Assembly: GCA_036525295.1 (NCBI GenBank)
Contig: DATDAQ010000069.1
Coordinates: 1-64,000, forward strand
Source of the DNA: VRUE01 sp036525295
GTDB lineage: Bacteria > Actinomycetota > Thermoleophilia > Solirubrobacterales > 70-9
Reading direction: 5' to 3'
DNA: 64,000 bases
A program made the translations under genes and the position numbers. Shown here one piece after another: positions 8,762 through 16,573 of this stretch (its first letter is position 1; every line of letters starts with the position of its first letter). The notes under the pieces were generated by a model. It made no database searches. It was not told where the DNA came from and saw only the letters and a list, made by a program, of their open reading frames with translations.

Positions 8762-8945
8762 GTGCGCTGTCTGGTCATCTCGCCAGGTGCAGGGGGACTC
8801 GAGCCCTTCTGGATCGGGGTAATGAATGGAGATAGCAGAGCTCGACATCGCAGCGCCGGAGCCTCAGGATCGCCTGTGAGAGCCCGCCACTCGGCGGGCA
8901 TCTAGCAAACGATCCCGGCAACGCTCGCCGGAAGGGAGATTCACC
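8762..8945 (+). promoter_or_regulatory. Conserved structured 5' leader, copy D
   Basis: Nearly identical to leader C over long runs (CTGTCTGGTCATCTCGCCAG; GATAGCAGAGCTCGACATCG). It contains the GCCCGCC/GGCGGGC hairpin at 8882-8899 and the CCGGC/GCCGG hairpin at 8915-8931, immediately before the GGAAGGGAGA ribosome-binding site. Confidence 0.5.
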
Positions 8946-9551
8946 ATGAGACTCACCAAGATGTTCGGCCTCGCCGCGCTCGCGGCGGTGGCGGCAATGG
9001 CATTCGTCGGCGCGACGTCGGCGTCGGCCTCCGCTAACACGCAGCTCTGCACCGTCCATACAGGCTTAACATGTGGGGCTGGGAACGCAGCCACTTCGGT
9101 TCACTATGTTCTGACAGCCGGCACGGTACTGACAGTGTTAGCTGAAATTGATGTTTTATGTTTAGGCTATTTACTGGAAAAAACCGCATTAGGATTAGGG
9201 AATCCCCAGTCGGTTCACACTACAACCCAGACGTTCTCGGGCTGCGGCACCAACGCCACGCACACCAACGCCACGGTGACCGTTCAGGAACAGCCTTTAG
9301 CCAACCTCTTAAAGACGGGGTTAGACGAAGGAGTCTTAACAGCCACAAACGGACGCCTAAGAATTGTGGTTTCCAGCCTCGGCCTTGACTGCGTAATCGA
9401 TACCGCAGGCCTGGAACTCGCAGTCAGCGAAGGGATGCTCACCGCGAATGAAACTCCCCTCACGGAATTAGGTAGCAAATTCTTTTGCCCCAACGAAGGA
9501 GTGCTGGATGCGTTACTGGAAGCATTAGGGAGCGTTTACGTTCTCGGATAA
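8946..9551 (+). CDS. TTA-rich secreted Cys-rich protein, array paralog D
   Basis: The product is 201 residues, with signal peptide MRLTKMFGLAALAAVAAMA and cleavage near SASAS. It departs from the family in that the central cysteines are partly missing: NATVTVQEQ replaces NCTVTVQEQ, and RIVVSSLGLDC replaces RLQCANLGLDC. At least one disulfide pair is therefore lost together, which suggests these two cysteines bond to each other. It ends VYVLG. Fourteen TTA codons are counted. The ATG is 844 bp from those of C and E. Function unknown. Confidence 0.85.
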   Translation: MRLTKMFGLAALAAVAAMAFVGATSASASANTQLCTVHTGLTCGAGNAATSVHYVLTAGTVLTVLAEIDVLCLGYLLEKTALGLGNPQSVHTTTQTFSGCGTNATHTNATVTVQEQPLANLLKTGLDEGVLTATNGRLRIVVSSLGLDCVIDTAGLELAVSEGMLTANETPLTELGSKFFCPNEGVLDALLEALGSVYVLG

Positions 9552-9572
9552 AAGCTTTAAGGCAGCCACCAC

Positions 9573-9602
9573 GCACCGATCCGTGCACACGCGGATCGGT
9601 GC
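9573..9602. repeat. Inverted repeat, copy 5 of 5
   Basis: Perfect 11-bp arms identical to copies 3 and 4, 21 bases after the stop of paralog D. Confidence 0.88.
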
Positions 9603-9789
9603 GTGCGCTGTCTGGTCATCTCGCCAGGTGCAGGGGGAATCGGGCGCCCCTCAGACTGGGGCGATGGGTAGGGGTAGCAAAGCTCGACATCGCATCGGCG
9701 GAGGCTCAGGATCGCCTGTGAGAAGCCCGCCGCTCGGCGGGCACTGAGCAAGCGACCCCGGCGAACGCTCGCCGGAAGGGAGATTCACC
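9603..9789 (+). promoter_or_regulatory. Conserved structured 5' leader, copy E
   Basis: Full-length leader with GTGCAGGGGGAATCGGG, CTGGGGCGATGGG, GGAGGCTCAGGATCGCC, GCCCGCCGCTCGGCGGGC and CCGGCGA/TCGCCGG hairpins, then GGAAGGGAGATTCACC before the ATG. GAATC near the 5' end can pair with GATTC beside the ribosome-binding site, a possible closing stem. Confidence 0.5.
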
Positions 9790-10392
9790 ATGAGACTCAT
9801 CAAGACGTTCGGCCTCGCCGCGCTCGCGGCGGTGGCGGCAATGGCATTCGTCGGCGCGACATCGGCGTCGGCCACCAGCACGCAGGTCTGCACCTCCCAC
9901 ACGGGCTTAACCTGTGGGGCTGGACAAGGAGCGGGCACGATCCATGCGGTTCTCGCAGCCGGCACGGTCTTAAAGCTCTTAGCCCCAATAAATGTCTTAT
10001 GTTTAGGAGAGTTATGGGAATCCACTGCCTTAGGGTTAGGTAATCCACAGTCGATTCATTTCACAAGCAAAACATCCACTGGTTGTGGCACCGGATCGGC
10101 GCACAGCAACTGTACGTTAACTACACAAGAACAACCATTAGCCAATCTATTAAAGACAGGGTTAGATGAAGGCATCTTGACATTAACAAGTGGCCGTTTA
10201 CGTCTACAGTGCCCCAATATCGGCATCGACTGCGTGTATGACGCTGAAGGCATCGAACTCGCGGGCGGAGGCGGGCACTGGACCATGGAAGAAACCCCCA
10301 CCAATGAATTAGGCGGCAAATTCTTCTGCCCCGACGAAGGACTCATCGACTCGTTAATGGAAACGTTAGGAGAGGCGCACATCCTCGGGTAG
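9790..10392 (+). CDS. TTA-rich secreted Cys-rich protein, array paralog E
   Basis: The product is 200 residues. The signal peptide MRLIKTFGLAALAAVAAMA ends near SASA. The mature part has the family cysteines (QVCTSH, LTCG, VLCLG, GCGTG, NCTLTTQEQ, LQCPNIGIDC, FFCPDE) and ends HILG. It carries the most TTA codons of the array, 17 by eye, plus ACA, CAA and AAA codons unusual here. The signal-peptide codons remain GC-rich (CTC GCC GCG CTC GCG GCG GTG GCG). It is the last array member; a different hairpin, not the array inverted repeat, follows it. Function unknown. Confidence 0.85.
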   Translation: MRLIKTFGLAALAAVAAMAFVGATSASATSTQVCTSHTGLTCGAGQGAGTIHAVLAAGTVLKLLAPINVLCLGELWESTALGLGNPQSIHFTSKTSTGCGTGSAHSNCTLTTQEQPLANLLKTGLDEGILTLTSGRLRLQCPNIGIDCVYDAEGIELAGGGGHWTMEETPTNELGGKFFCPDEGLIDSLMETLGEAHILG

Positions 10393-10407
10393 GTCCAAGG
10401 TGGAACT

Positions 10408-10433
10408 GCACCCCGCCAAGTTCGCCGGGGTGC
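10408..10433 (+). terminator. Hairpin ending the five-gene array
   Basis: GCACCCCG and CGGGGTGC arms enclose a ten-base loop, 15 bases after the last paralog. There is no T-run. It replaces the array inverted repeat at this position. Confidence 0.5.
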
Positions 10434-10742
10434 GGTCCGCCGCTCTAGAAACCAAATACACCGTCGGCATACTTCGAGCTTGCGCCCTTAGGCGCGTGCG
10501 CGTTTTCGATATGTTGTGGTTTGCAGGCAATTGTGACGCATCGAGCTTCTGGGGTTGAGTGTGTTGGAGAAATCGCCTTGATTGGCAGTCGGCGAACTGT
10601 TATTTCATACACACCCCTTGCCAGGCAGTAGAAACCAGCGTCGCTGGGGACTCCGGCTCGGTCTGTGGGTTTGGACAACGTTCGGTGCTGAAGCCCTACC
10701 GAGCGTGTTTGTGATGAGCCATAAGTCGACCCCCTACTTTCG
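10434..10742. other. Non-coding gap between the array and metH
   Basis: About 310 bases of lower GC than the surroundings. Short open frames exist on both strands, but none has a ribosome-binding site, family-like composition or gene-like length. No tRNA-like fold, riboswitch box or repeat was recognised. It may hold decayed sequence from the edge of the array. Confidence 0.5.
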
Positions 10743-13700
10743 TCAGCGGGGGGCCGAGCGGTGGGAGTGGGCGGGGCCGGTGGTCCCGCCCACTCTGCCG
10801 CGCACAGTGCCGGCGATCAGCTCGTCGGGGGCCTCGTCCTCTGGAATGAAGCCCGACTTCATGCCGAAGTAGACAGCCTGAGGGTGGTGGGCGACAATCG
10901 CCACCGTTGACTGCTCGGGCAGGACGGCGTAGCCGCCGGAGAGGGTCATCCCGATCTGCTCGAGGTCGAGCAGGCGCCAGACCTTCTCGTGCTCGGACTG
11001 GTCCGGGCAGGCGGGGTAACCCCAGGAGTAGCGGCGGCCCTGGTCGAGCGGTATGGCGAGGTCGCGGCGGACCTCGGAGTGCAGCCACTCGGCCAGTCCC
11101 TCCGCCGCCTGTACGCCGAGGCCATGGACGAAGAGCTGCTCGGCGAACTCGCCTTCCCGCTCCAGCCGCTCGATCAGCTCGGTCACCTCGGGCCCGACGG
11201 TTACGCCCTGCAGAGCGACGACGTCGCGTTCGCCGGACTTCAGCGGTCGGAAGAAGTCCGCCAGGCAGATCCGGTCGTGCTTGGGCTGGCGCGGGAAGGC
11301 GAGCCGCTCGAGCTCCCGCCCGGCGTCCTCTGGATCGAAGACGACCAGCTCGTTGCCATCGGCCGCCGCCGGGAAGTACCCGAGCCTGGCCCGCGGGTGA
11401 AGATAGTCCTGCTCGTGCCACATACGCTCGAGGCGGGGCGCGAAACCCTCCTCGCCGTCGGCTCCCTCGACCAGCTGCCGCCAGGCCTCGCCCTTTACCC
11501 CACGCCCGCCCCAGTGCAGCTTGAAGAGCACGTGGCGGTCGAGGTGGGGGAAGACCTGGTCGAGGTCGATCTCGACCTCGCGCACTCCCCAGAAGGGCGG
11601 CTCGGGGACCGGCACGTCGGTGCGGGCCGCTGAGCGGACGCTCGCGTCGGTGGTCGGCGGTCCGTCGTCGGCCTTCGCCGGCTTCTCGCGCAGCTCCTGT
11701 GCCTCGGCGCGGATCCGGGAGACCAGCGCCTCGCGCGCCTCTTCGTCGACCAGCGCATCCATCGTGTCGAGGCCCTGGAAGGCGTCCTTGCAGTAGAAGA
11801 CACCGGGTCCATAGACCTCGTCGGATTCCTTCCCCTGCGGGTAGAGCGTGCGGCGGCCGAAGTCGCGGTTGATCGCCGCGCCTCCTATCAGCACCGGGAA
11901 GCCGAGCCCGCGCTGGTGCAGCTCCTGGACGCAGATCGGCATCTGCTTCGAGGTCGAGACGAGCAGGGCGGAGAGGCCGATCGCGTCGGCCTCGTTCTCG
12001 ACCGCGGCCTCGATGATCGCGTCAACCGGGACCTGCTTGCCGAGGTCGATCACGGTGTAGCCGTTGTTGGTGAGGATCGTGTTGACCAGCGACTTGCCGA
12101 TGTCGTGCACGTCGCCGAAGACGGTGGCGATCACCACCTTGCCCTTGGTGTGGCCGTCGATCCGGTCGAGGTAGTTCTCCAGCTGCGCCACGGCGCGCTT
12201 CATCGCTTCGGCCGACTGCAGGACGAAGGGCAGGATCAGTTCGCCGGCGCCGAACTTGTCGCCGACCTCCTTCATCGCCGGCAGCAGCACCTCGTTCAGC
12301 GTCGGCACGGCGCCGATCTTCTCGACCGAGCGGTCGATCCACACCTCGACCCCATCCTTCTTGCGGCGCAGGATGTGCCAGTGCAGGGCATCCTCGGGCT
12401 CCATCCCCTCGGTCGGGTCGCCCGCCTCCTCGGCGGCCTCCTCGCCCTTGGACTCGAAGTGGGCGATGAAGCGCTCCAGCGCGTCCTCGCGGCGGTCGAA
12501 GACGAGGTCGTCGGTCAGCTCGCGCTCGGAGGTGGAGATCTCCGAGTAGGGGGTGATGTGGTTGGGGTTGACCATCGCCAGGTCGAGCCCGGCCTCGACG
12601 CAGTGGTGCAGGAAGACCGAGTTGAGGACCGCGCGGGCCGGTTGCGAGACGCCAAAGGAGACGTTGGAGACCCCGAGCGAGGTCTTGACGCCGGGCAGCT
12701 CGGCCTTGATCCGGCGGATCCCGTCGATCGTCTCCACCGCCGAGGGCCGCCACTCGGCCTCGCCCGTGGTCAGGGTGAAGGTGAGCGCGTCGAAGATCAG
12801 CGCCTCCGGGTTGAGGCCGTGGTCCTCGCAGGCAATGTCGCGGATGCGCTTGGCGACCTCGACCTTGCGCTCGGCTGTCTTCGCCATCCCGACCTCGTCG
12901 ATCGTCAGCGCGATCAGCGCCGCGCCGTGGGCCTTGGCGATCGGCACGACGACGTCGGCCTTCTCGCGGCCGGCCTCGAGGTTGACCGAGTTGACGATCG
13001 CCCGCCCGGGGATCTGCTCCAGCGCGGCCCGGATCACCTCCGGCTCGGTCGAGTCGACCTGGACCGGCGCCGGCTGGGTCAGCGAGATCCGCTTCACCAC
13101 CGCCGCCATCTGCTCGTCCTCGTCGGAGCGCTCGGTCAGCGCCACGCAGACGTCGAGCACGTGGGCGCCGCCCTCGACCTGGTCCTCGGCGACCTGTACC
13201 AGGCCGTCGTAGTCGTCGGCGAGCAGCAGCTCCTTCGCCTTGCGCGAGCCCTGCGAGTTGACCCGCTCGCCGACCAGGGTCGGCCGCGGTTCCTGGACCA
13301 GTGGTGTGGAGGTCATCATCGAAGAGACCTGGGGGGGGCCCGGGGCCGGGCGCTCGCCGGGCACGCGCCCATCGACCCGCTCGCGGATCGCCGCGACGTG
13401 CGCCGGCGTCGTGCCACAGCAGCCGCCGACGATGCCGACGCCGTAGCGCTCGACGAACTCGCCGAGGGTGGCGGCGAGCGGCTCGGGCTCTTCGGGGAAG
13501 ATCGTCTCGCCGTCCGGCCCCTGCAGCGGCAGACCGGCGTTGGGTATGCAGTGGACCGGCAGCGGGCTGTTCTCGCCCAGGAAGCGGATCGCGTCGCGCA
13601 TGTCCTCGGGGCCGGTCGAGCAGTTGAGCCCGATGACGTCGACGTCGAGCGCCGCAAGCGTCGTCAGCACCGCCTGGATGTCGGTGCCGAGCAGCATCTT

Positions 13701-14294
13701 GCCGCCCTGGGGCAGGAGCGAGACGCTGGTCTGGATCGGCAGCCGCCGGCCGGTTGCCGCGAAGGCCTCGCGGGCGCCGAAGATCGCCGCCTTCACCTCG
13801 AGGATGTCCTGCGCGGTCTCGATAATGATCAGGTCGGCGCCGCCCTCGACCAGACCCCGGGCCTGCTCGGCGAAGACCTCGACCAGGCGGACGAAGGTGA
13901 TGTCGCCCAGGGTGGGGTCGGTGGAGGCGGGGAGGAACCCGGTCGGCCCGATCGAGCCGGCGACGAAGCGGTCGGGCCCCGCCGCCTTGCGGGCGATCTC
14001 GGCCGCCCTGACGTTGATCTCAAGCGTGTGCTCGCCCAGGCCCCACTCTTCGAGCTTCAGCCGCGAGCCCTGGAAGGTGTCGGTCTCGACCACCTCGGCA
14101 CCGGCATCCAGCATCGATGCGTGCACGCCCTCGATCGTGTCGGGCCGGTTCAGCACCAGCGCCTCGTGACATTTGCCCTCCAGCCCGCCGTAATCCTCCT
14201 GGGTCAGCTCGAACTGCTCCAGGGTCGCGCCCATGCCGCCGTCGAAGACGACGACGCGCTCGCGCGTAGCGGCTATGAAGTCACGCTCGGCCAT
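10743..14294 (-). CDS. metH: Cobalamin-dependent methionine synthase
   Basis: The product is 1183 residues, the usual MetH length, with all modules in order. The homocysteine-binding barrel (~1-320) has NCSTGP at ~224 and the zinc motif GGCCGTTP at ~290. The pterin-binding barrel (~335-590) contains VNSQGSRK and NSVNLEAG. The cobalamin cap (~630-715) is followed by the B12-binding domain, with DVHDIGKS at ~728 (the histidine that replaces dimethylbenzimidazole), GLSALLVST and GGAAINRDF. The reactivation domain (~900-1165) has the SAM-site YSWGYPACPD at ~1089. It transfers the methyl group of 5-methyltetrahydrofolate to homocysteine. It lies 83 bases downstream of the aldehyde dehydrogenase gene, on the same strand. 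No cobalamin riboswitch was found in front of it. Confidence 0.97.
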   Translation of the reverse strand: MAERDFIAATRERVVVFDGGMGATLEQFELTQEDYGGLEGKCHEALVLNRPDTIEGVHASMLDAGAEVVETDTFQGSRLKLEEWGLGEHTLEINVRAAEIARKAAGPDRFVAGSIGPTGFLPASTDPTLGDITFVRLVEVFAEQARGLVEGGADLIIIETAQDILEVKAAIFGAREAFAATGRRLPIQTSVSLLPQGGKMLLGTDIQAVLTTLAALDVDVIGLNCSTGPEDMRDAIRFLGENSPLPVHCIPNAGLPLQGPDGETIFPEEPEPLAATLGEFVERYGVGIVGGCCGTTPAHVAAIRERVDGRVPGERPAPGPPQVSSMMTSTPLVQEPRPTLVGERVNSQGSRKAKELLLADDYDGLVQVAEDQVEGGAHVLDVCVALTERSDEDEQMAAVVKRISLTQPAPVQVDSTEPEVIRAALEQIPGRAIVNSVNLEAGREKADVVVPIAKAHGAALIALTIDEVGMAKTAERKVEVAKRIRDIACEDHGLNPEALIFDALTFTLTTGEAEWRPSAVETIDGIRRIKAELPGVKTSLGVSNVSFGVSQPARAVLNSVFLHHCVEAGLDLAMVNPNHITPYSEISTSERELTDDLVFDRREDALERFIAHFESKGEEAAEEAGDPTEGMEPEDALHWHILRRKKDGVEVWIDRSVEKIGAVPTLNEVLLPAMKEVGDKFGAGELILPFVLQSAEAMKRAVAQLENYLDRIDGHTKGKVVIATVFGDVHDIGKSLVNTILTNNGYTVIDLGKQVPVDAIIEAAVENEADAIGLSALLVSTSKQMPICVQELHQRGLGFPVLIGGAAINRDFGRRTLYPQGKESDEVYGPGVFYCKDAFQGLDTMDALVDEEAREALVSRIRAEAQELREKPAKADDGPPTTDASVRSAARTDVPVPEPPFWGVREVEIDLDQVFPHLDRHVLFKLHWGGRGVKGEAWRQLVEGADGEEGFAPRLERMWHEQDYLHPRARLGYFPAAADGNELVVFDPEDAGRELERLAFPRQPKHDRICLADFFRPLKSGERDVVALQGVTVGPEVTELIERLEREGEFAEQLFVHGLGVQAAEGLAEWLHSEVRRDLAIPLDQGRRYSWGYPACPDQSEHEKVWRLLDLEQIGMTLSGGYAVLPEQSTVAIVAHHPQAVYFGMKSGFIPEDEAPDELIAGTVRGRVGGTTGPAHSHRSAPR

Positions 14295-14377
14295 GGTCCA
14301 AAGAGGCTACCGGGGAGGCCGAATTCCCCTGCAGCGTCGCCGTAGCCAGGGGTGCGATCACCTGGCGGAATGGGTCC

Positions 14378-15955
14378 TTAGCCGCGCAAGCCCAGGCGGC
14401 GCTTCAGGTCGCGGGCGTTGAACGCCTGGGCGACGCGGTCGATCATGCCGCGGCGGGCCTTGGTGTAGGGGTACCAGGTGGCCTCGCGCTTGCCGCCGAA
14501 GCGGGTGATCACGACCGACTCGGTGCGGCAGTACTTCTTGATCCCCGGCTCGCCGTGGCGGTAGCCGATCCCCGACTGCTTCCAGCCGCCCATCGGCACG
14601 TCCATCGCCGCGTAGTTGACCAGCACGTCGTTGACGTTGACCGCGCCGCACTCGACCCGCCGCGCCACCTGCTCGGCTCGCTCCTTCTCGCCGAAGACCG
14701 AGCCGGAGAGGCCGTAGCGACTGTCGTTGGCAAAACGCAGCGCCTCCTCGGCGTCGCGAACCTTCATCACGCCCACCACCGGGCCGAAGGTCTCGTCGCG
14801 CATCACCTTCATCGAGTGGTCGACGTCGACCAGCACCGTCGGCTCGAAGTAGTCGCCGGGACCCGGCACCCGCTTGCCGCCTGTCAGCGCCTTCGCACCG
14901 CTGGCCAGCGCGTCGCCGACGTGATCCTCGACGATGCCGATCTGGTTGGGAGAGGTCATCGCGCCGACCTCCTTGCCGAAGCCCTTGCCGTCGGCGCCCT
15001 GGCGCAGCTCGGCGACCGCGGCGGTGAGCTTGGCGAGGAAGCTGTCGTAGGCGGGCTCCTCGACGTAGATCCGCTCCACCGACATGCAGATCTGGCCCGA
15101 GTTCATCATCCCGCCCCAGGCCGCGGCGTTCGCCGCCCGGTCGAGGTCGGCGTCGGCGAGGACGATCATCGGATCCTTGCCGCCGAGCTCGAGGCTGACC
15201 GGGGTCAGGGTCTCGGCCGCCCGCGCCATCACCTTGCGCCCGGTGCGGTCCGACCCGGTGAACTGGACGAAGTCGACCTCGTCGACCAGCGCACCGCCGG
15301 TCTCGCCGATCCCCTGTACGCAGTCGAAGACGTCGGGGCCGCCGATCTCCTCCTTCCAGGCCTTGACCACCTCGGCCAGCCCGAGCGGGGTGAACTCGGA
15401 GGGCTTGACCACGACCGCGGCACCGGCCTGCATAGCCGGGATCGCGTCGCCAAGGGCGAGGATCAAGGGGAAGTTCCAGGGGCTGATGATGCCGACCACG
15501 GGATGGGGCCGGTACTGCACGCGCAGCTTCTTCGATGCCAGCAGCGGCGTGTGGGGCCGGACTGCCTCCTCACCGATGAATCGCGCCGCCTTTGAGCCGT
15601 AGAAGTTGATCAGGTCGGCGAGGTAGACCGGCTCTCCCGACGCGTCGGCGCGGACCTTCCCGGTCTCGGCCTGCATCGTGTCGATCACACGCTCGGAGTT
15701 GTCGAGCAGCCAGTCGCGCAGCTTGGAGAGCCAGCGGTAGCGGCCCTCGATCCCGATCGCCTCCCACTCGGCCTGATTGGCGCGCACCCGCGCGACCGTC
15801 TCGGTGACCTTCTCGGGCGAGTCGATCGCGACGGTGGCGATCAGGCCGCCGGTCGCAGGGTTGTGGACCTCGATCGCATCCGGCTCCGCGGCCGAGGCCG
15901 CTCCGTTCGACGCCTCGATCGCCTCGCTGCCCTTCTCGGCGGTGCCGCTCTCCAC
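14378..15955 (-). CDS. NAD(P)-dependent aldehyde dehydrogenase, GabD2-like
   Basis: The product is 525 residues. It has the family core: SPWNFP at ~158, FTGSDRTGRKV, the general-base glutamate in LELGGKDP (~256) and the nucleophile cysteine in GQICMSVERIYV (~289), then ETFGPVVGV. The overall layout and the C-terminal extension after the catalytic domain resemble mycobacterial succinate-semialdehyde dehydrogenase GabD2, but the substrate cannot be fixed from sequence. It oxidises an aldehyde to the acid in the cytoplasm. The N-terminal ~25 residues are Ala/Glu-rich and probably disordered. It lies upstream of metH with an 83-base gap and may share its transcript, though no pathway link is evident. 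Confidence 0.88.
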   Translation of the reverse strand: MESGTAEKGSEAIEASNGAASAAEPDAIEVHNPATGGLIATVAIDSPEKVTETVARVRANQAEWEAIGIEGRYRWLSKLRDWLLDNSERVIDTMQAETGKVRADASGEPVYLADLINFYGSKAARFIGEEAVRPHTPLLASKKLRVQYRPHPVVGIISPWNFPLILALGDAIPAMQAGAAVVVKPSEFTPLGLAEVVKAWKEEIGGPDVFDCVQGIGETGGALVDEVDFVQFTGSDRTGRKVMARAAETLTPVSLELGGKDPMIVLADADLDRAANAAAWGGMMNSGQICMSVERIYVEEPAYDSFLAKLTAAVAELRQGADGKGFGKEVGAMTSPNQIGIVEDHVGDALASGAKALTGGKRVPGPGDYFEPTVLVDVDHSMKVMRDETFGPVVGVMKVRDAEEALRFANDSRYGLSGSVFGEKERAEQVARRVECGAVNVNDVLVNYAAMDVPMGGWKQSGIGYRHGEPGIKKYCRTESVVITRFGGKREATWYPYTKARRGMIDRVAQAFNARDLKRRLGLRG

Positions 15956-16010
15956 TGGAAACTCCCTTCGTCGGCCCTTGGCTGGTTGGCCAAGGTTACT
16001 CCCCGCGCGG

Positions 16011-16556
16011 CTACGAGCAGCCGCGCAAGCCGTACGCCGCGGTCAGCTGGGGCGTTTCCTTGAAGCTCCCTTGGGCTTCGAGGAAGGCCTGGTTGAAGGC
16101 TTCGGGGTCTTCAGCTGCTTCGTTGATCCCCTTCTGCACGGCTTCCAGGTAGGCGGCGATCTCCTGCTCGTCACCGCTGGGCGCGCCGAGCGCGCTGATT
16201 TCGTCGATCTGCGTTTGGTAGATCTTCGCGAAATCGTCTTCGTAGAATTCGATTTCGAAGGGAGTTTCCGTGGGTTTCCGCGGGTTGTCGCGGGCTTCTT
16301 CGAAGATTGCCTTCAGCTGCGTTTCGAACTTTTCCGCGGCCTTCCTGCAGATCGGTTCCACCCTCTTGATGAACGCCGCTTTCGAGAGCGATCCGGTATC
16401 GACGGTGATTTCGGTGCTGCCGCCGGAGGAGCCGGTTGCCGAGTCGTCGCTGTCGCCGCATCCCGCCGCGAAAAGGAGGGCAAAGGCGGTTGCCGCGATG
16501 ACGAAGAGGCCTCGTATGGTCAAGAAATTCCCCCGCATTCGGGCGCAGCATAGCAT
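16011..16556 (-). CDS. Putative lipoprotein of unknown function
   Basis: The product is up to 181 residues. A hydrophobic stretch (GLFVIAATAFALLFAAGC) ends in a lipobox, so the mature protein would be lipid-anchored at the cysteine after an N-terminal segment. A later ATG at 16538 (MRGNFL) gives a more compact signal peptide. The mature part is mostly helical and charged, with a serine/glycine linker (SSGGS), a KAAFIKRVEPICRKAAEKF helix and a final LRGCS. Two further cysteines (in EPICRK and at the C terminus) may pair. No family is recognised. Such lipoproteins with an AxFIxxxxxICxxA helix occur repeatedly in this lineage; that is recollection, not proof. Confidence 0.7.
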   Translation of the reverse strand: MLCCARMRGNFLTIRGLFVIAATAFALLFAAGCGDSDDSATGSSGGSTEITVDTGSLSKAAFIKRVEPICRKAAEKFETQLKAIFEEARDNPRKPTETPFEIEFYEDDFAKIYQTQIDEISALGAPSGDEQEIAAYLEAVQKGINEAAEDPEAFNQAFLEAQGSFKETPQLTAAYGLRGCS

Positions 16557-16573
16557 GGGGATCGAGGAGGTGC

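Noticed and set aside
6281..9602. Array inverted repeats as CRISPR repeats or attachment sites
   Set aside because: Spacing is gene-sized (about 840 bases), no cas or integrase genes are present, and the sequence between repeats is homologous, not unique.
6494..10392. TTA-rich array as a phage or plasmid insertion
   Set aside because: No integrase, repeat-bounded ends, tRNA site or phage genes; signal peptides match host codon use, so simple wholesale transfer is not supported.
10445..10678. Minus-strand open frame of 77 codons in the same gap
   Set aside because: No ribosome-binding site or recognisable fold; probably chance.
10582..10872. Plus-strand open frame of 96 codons after the array
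   Set aside because: No ribosome-binding site, and it runs into the metH 3' end on the other strand with composition unlike neighbouring genes.
11916..14345. Very long open frame opposite metH
   Set aside because: It is the antisense shadow of metH; its composition follows from GC-rich codons, and no domain or ribosome-binding site is seen. The same holds for antisense frames over 3203-5029, 24089-25981 and 486-1484.
14295..14377. Possible cobalamin riboswitch before metH
   Set aside because: Only 83 bases separate metH from the upstream gene, with no B12-box-like motif.
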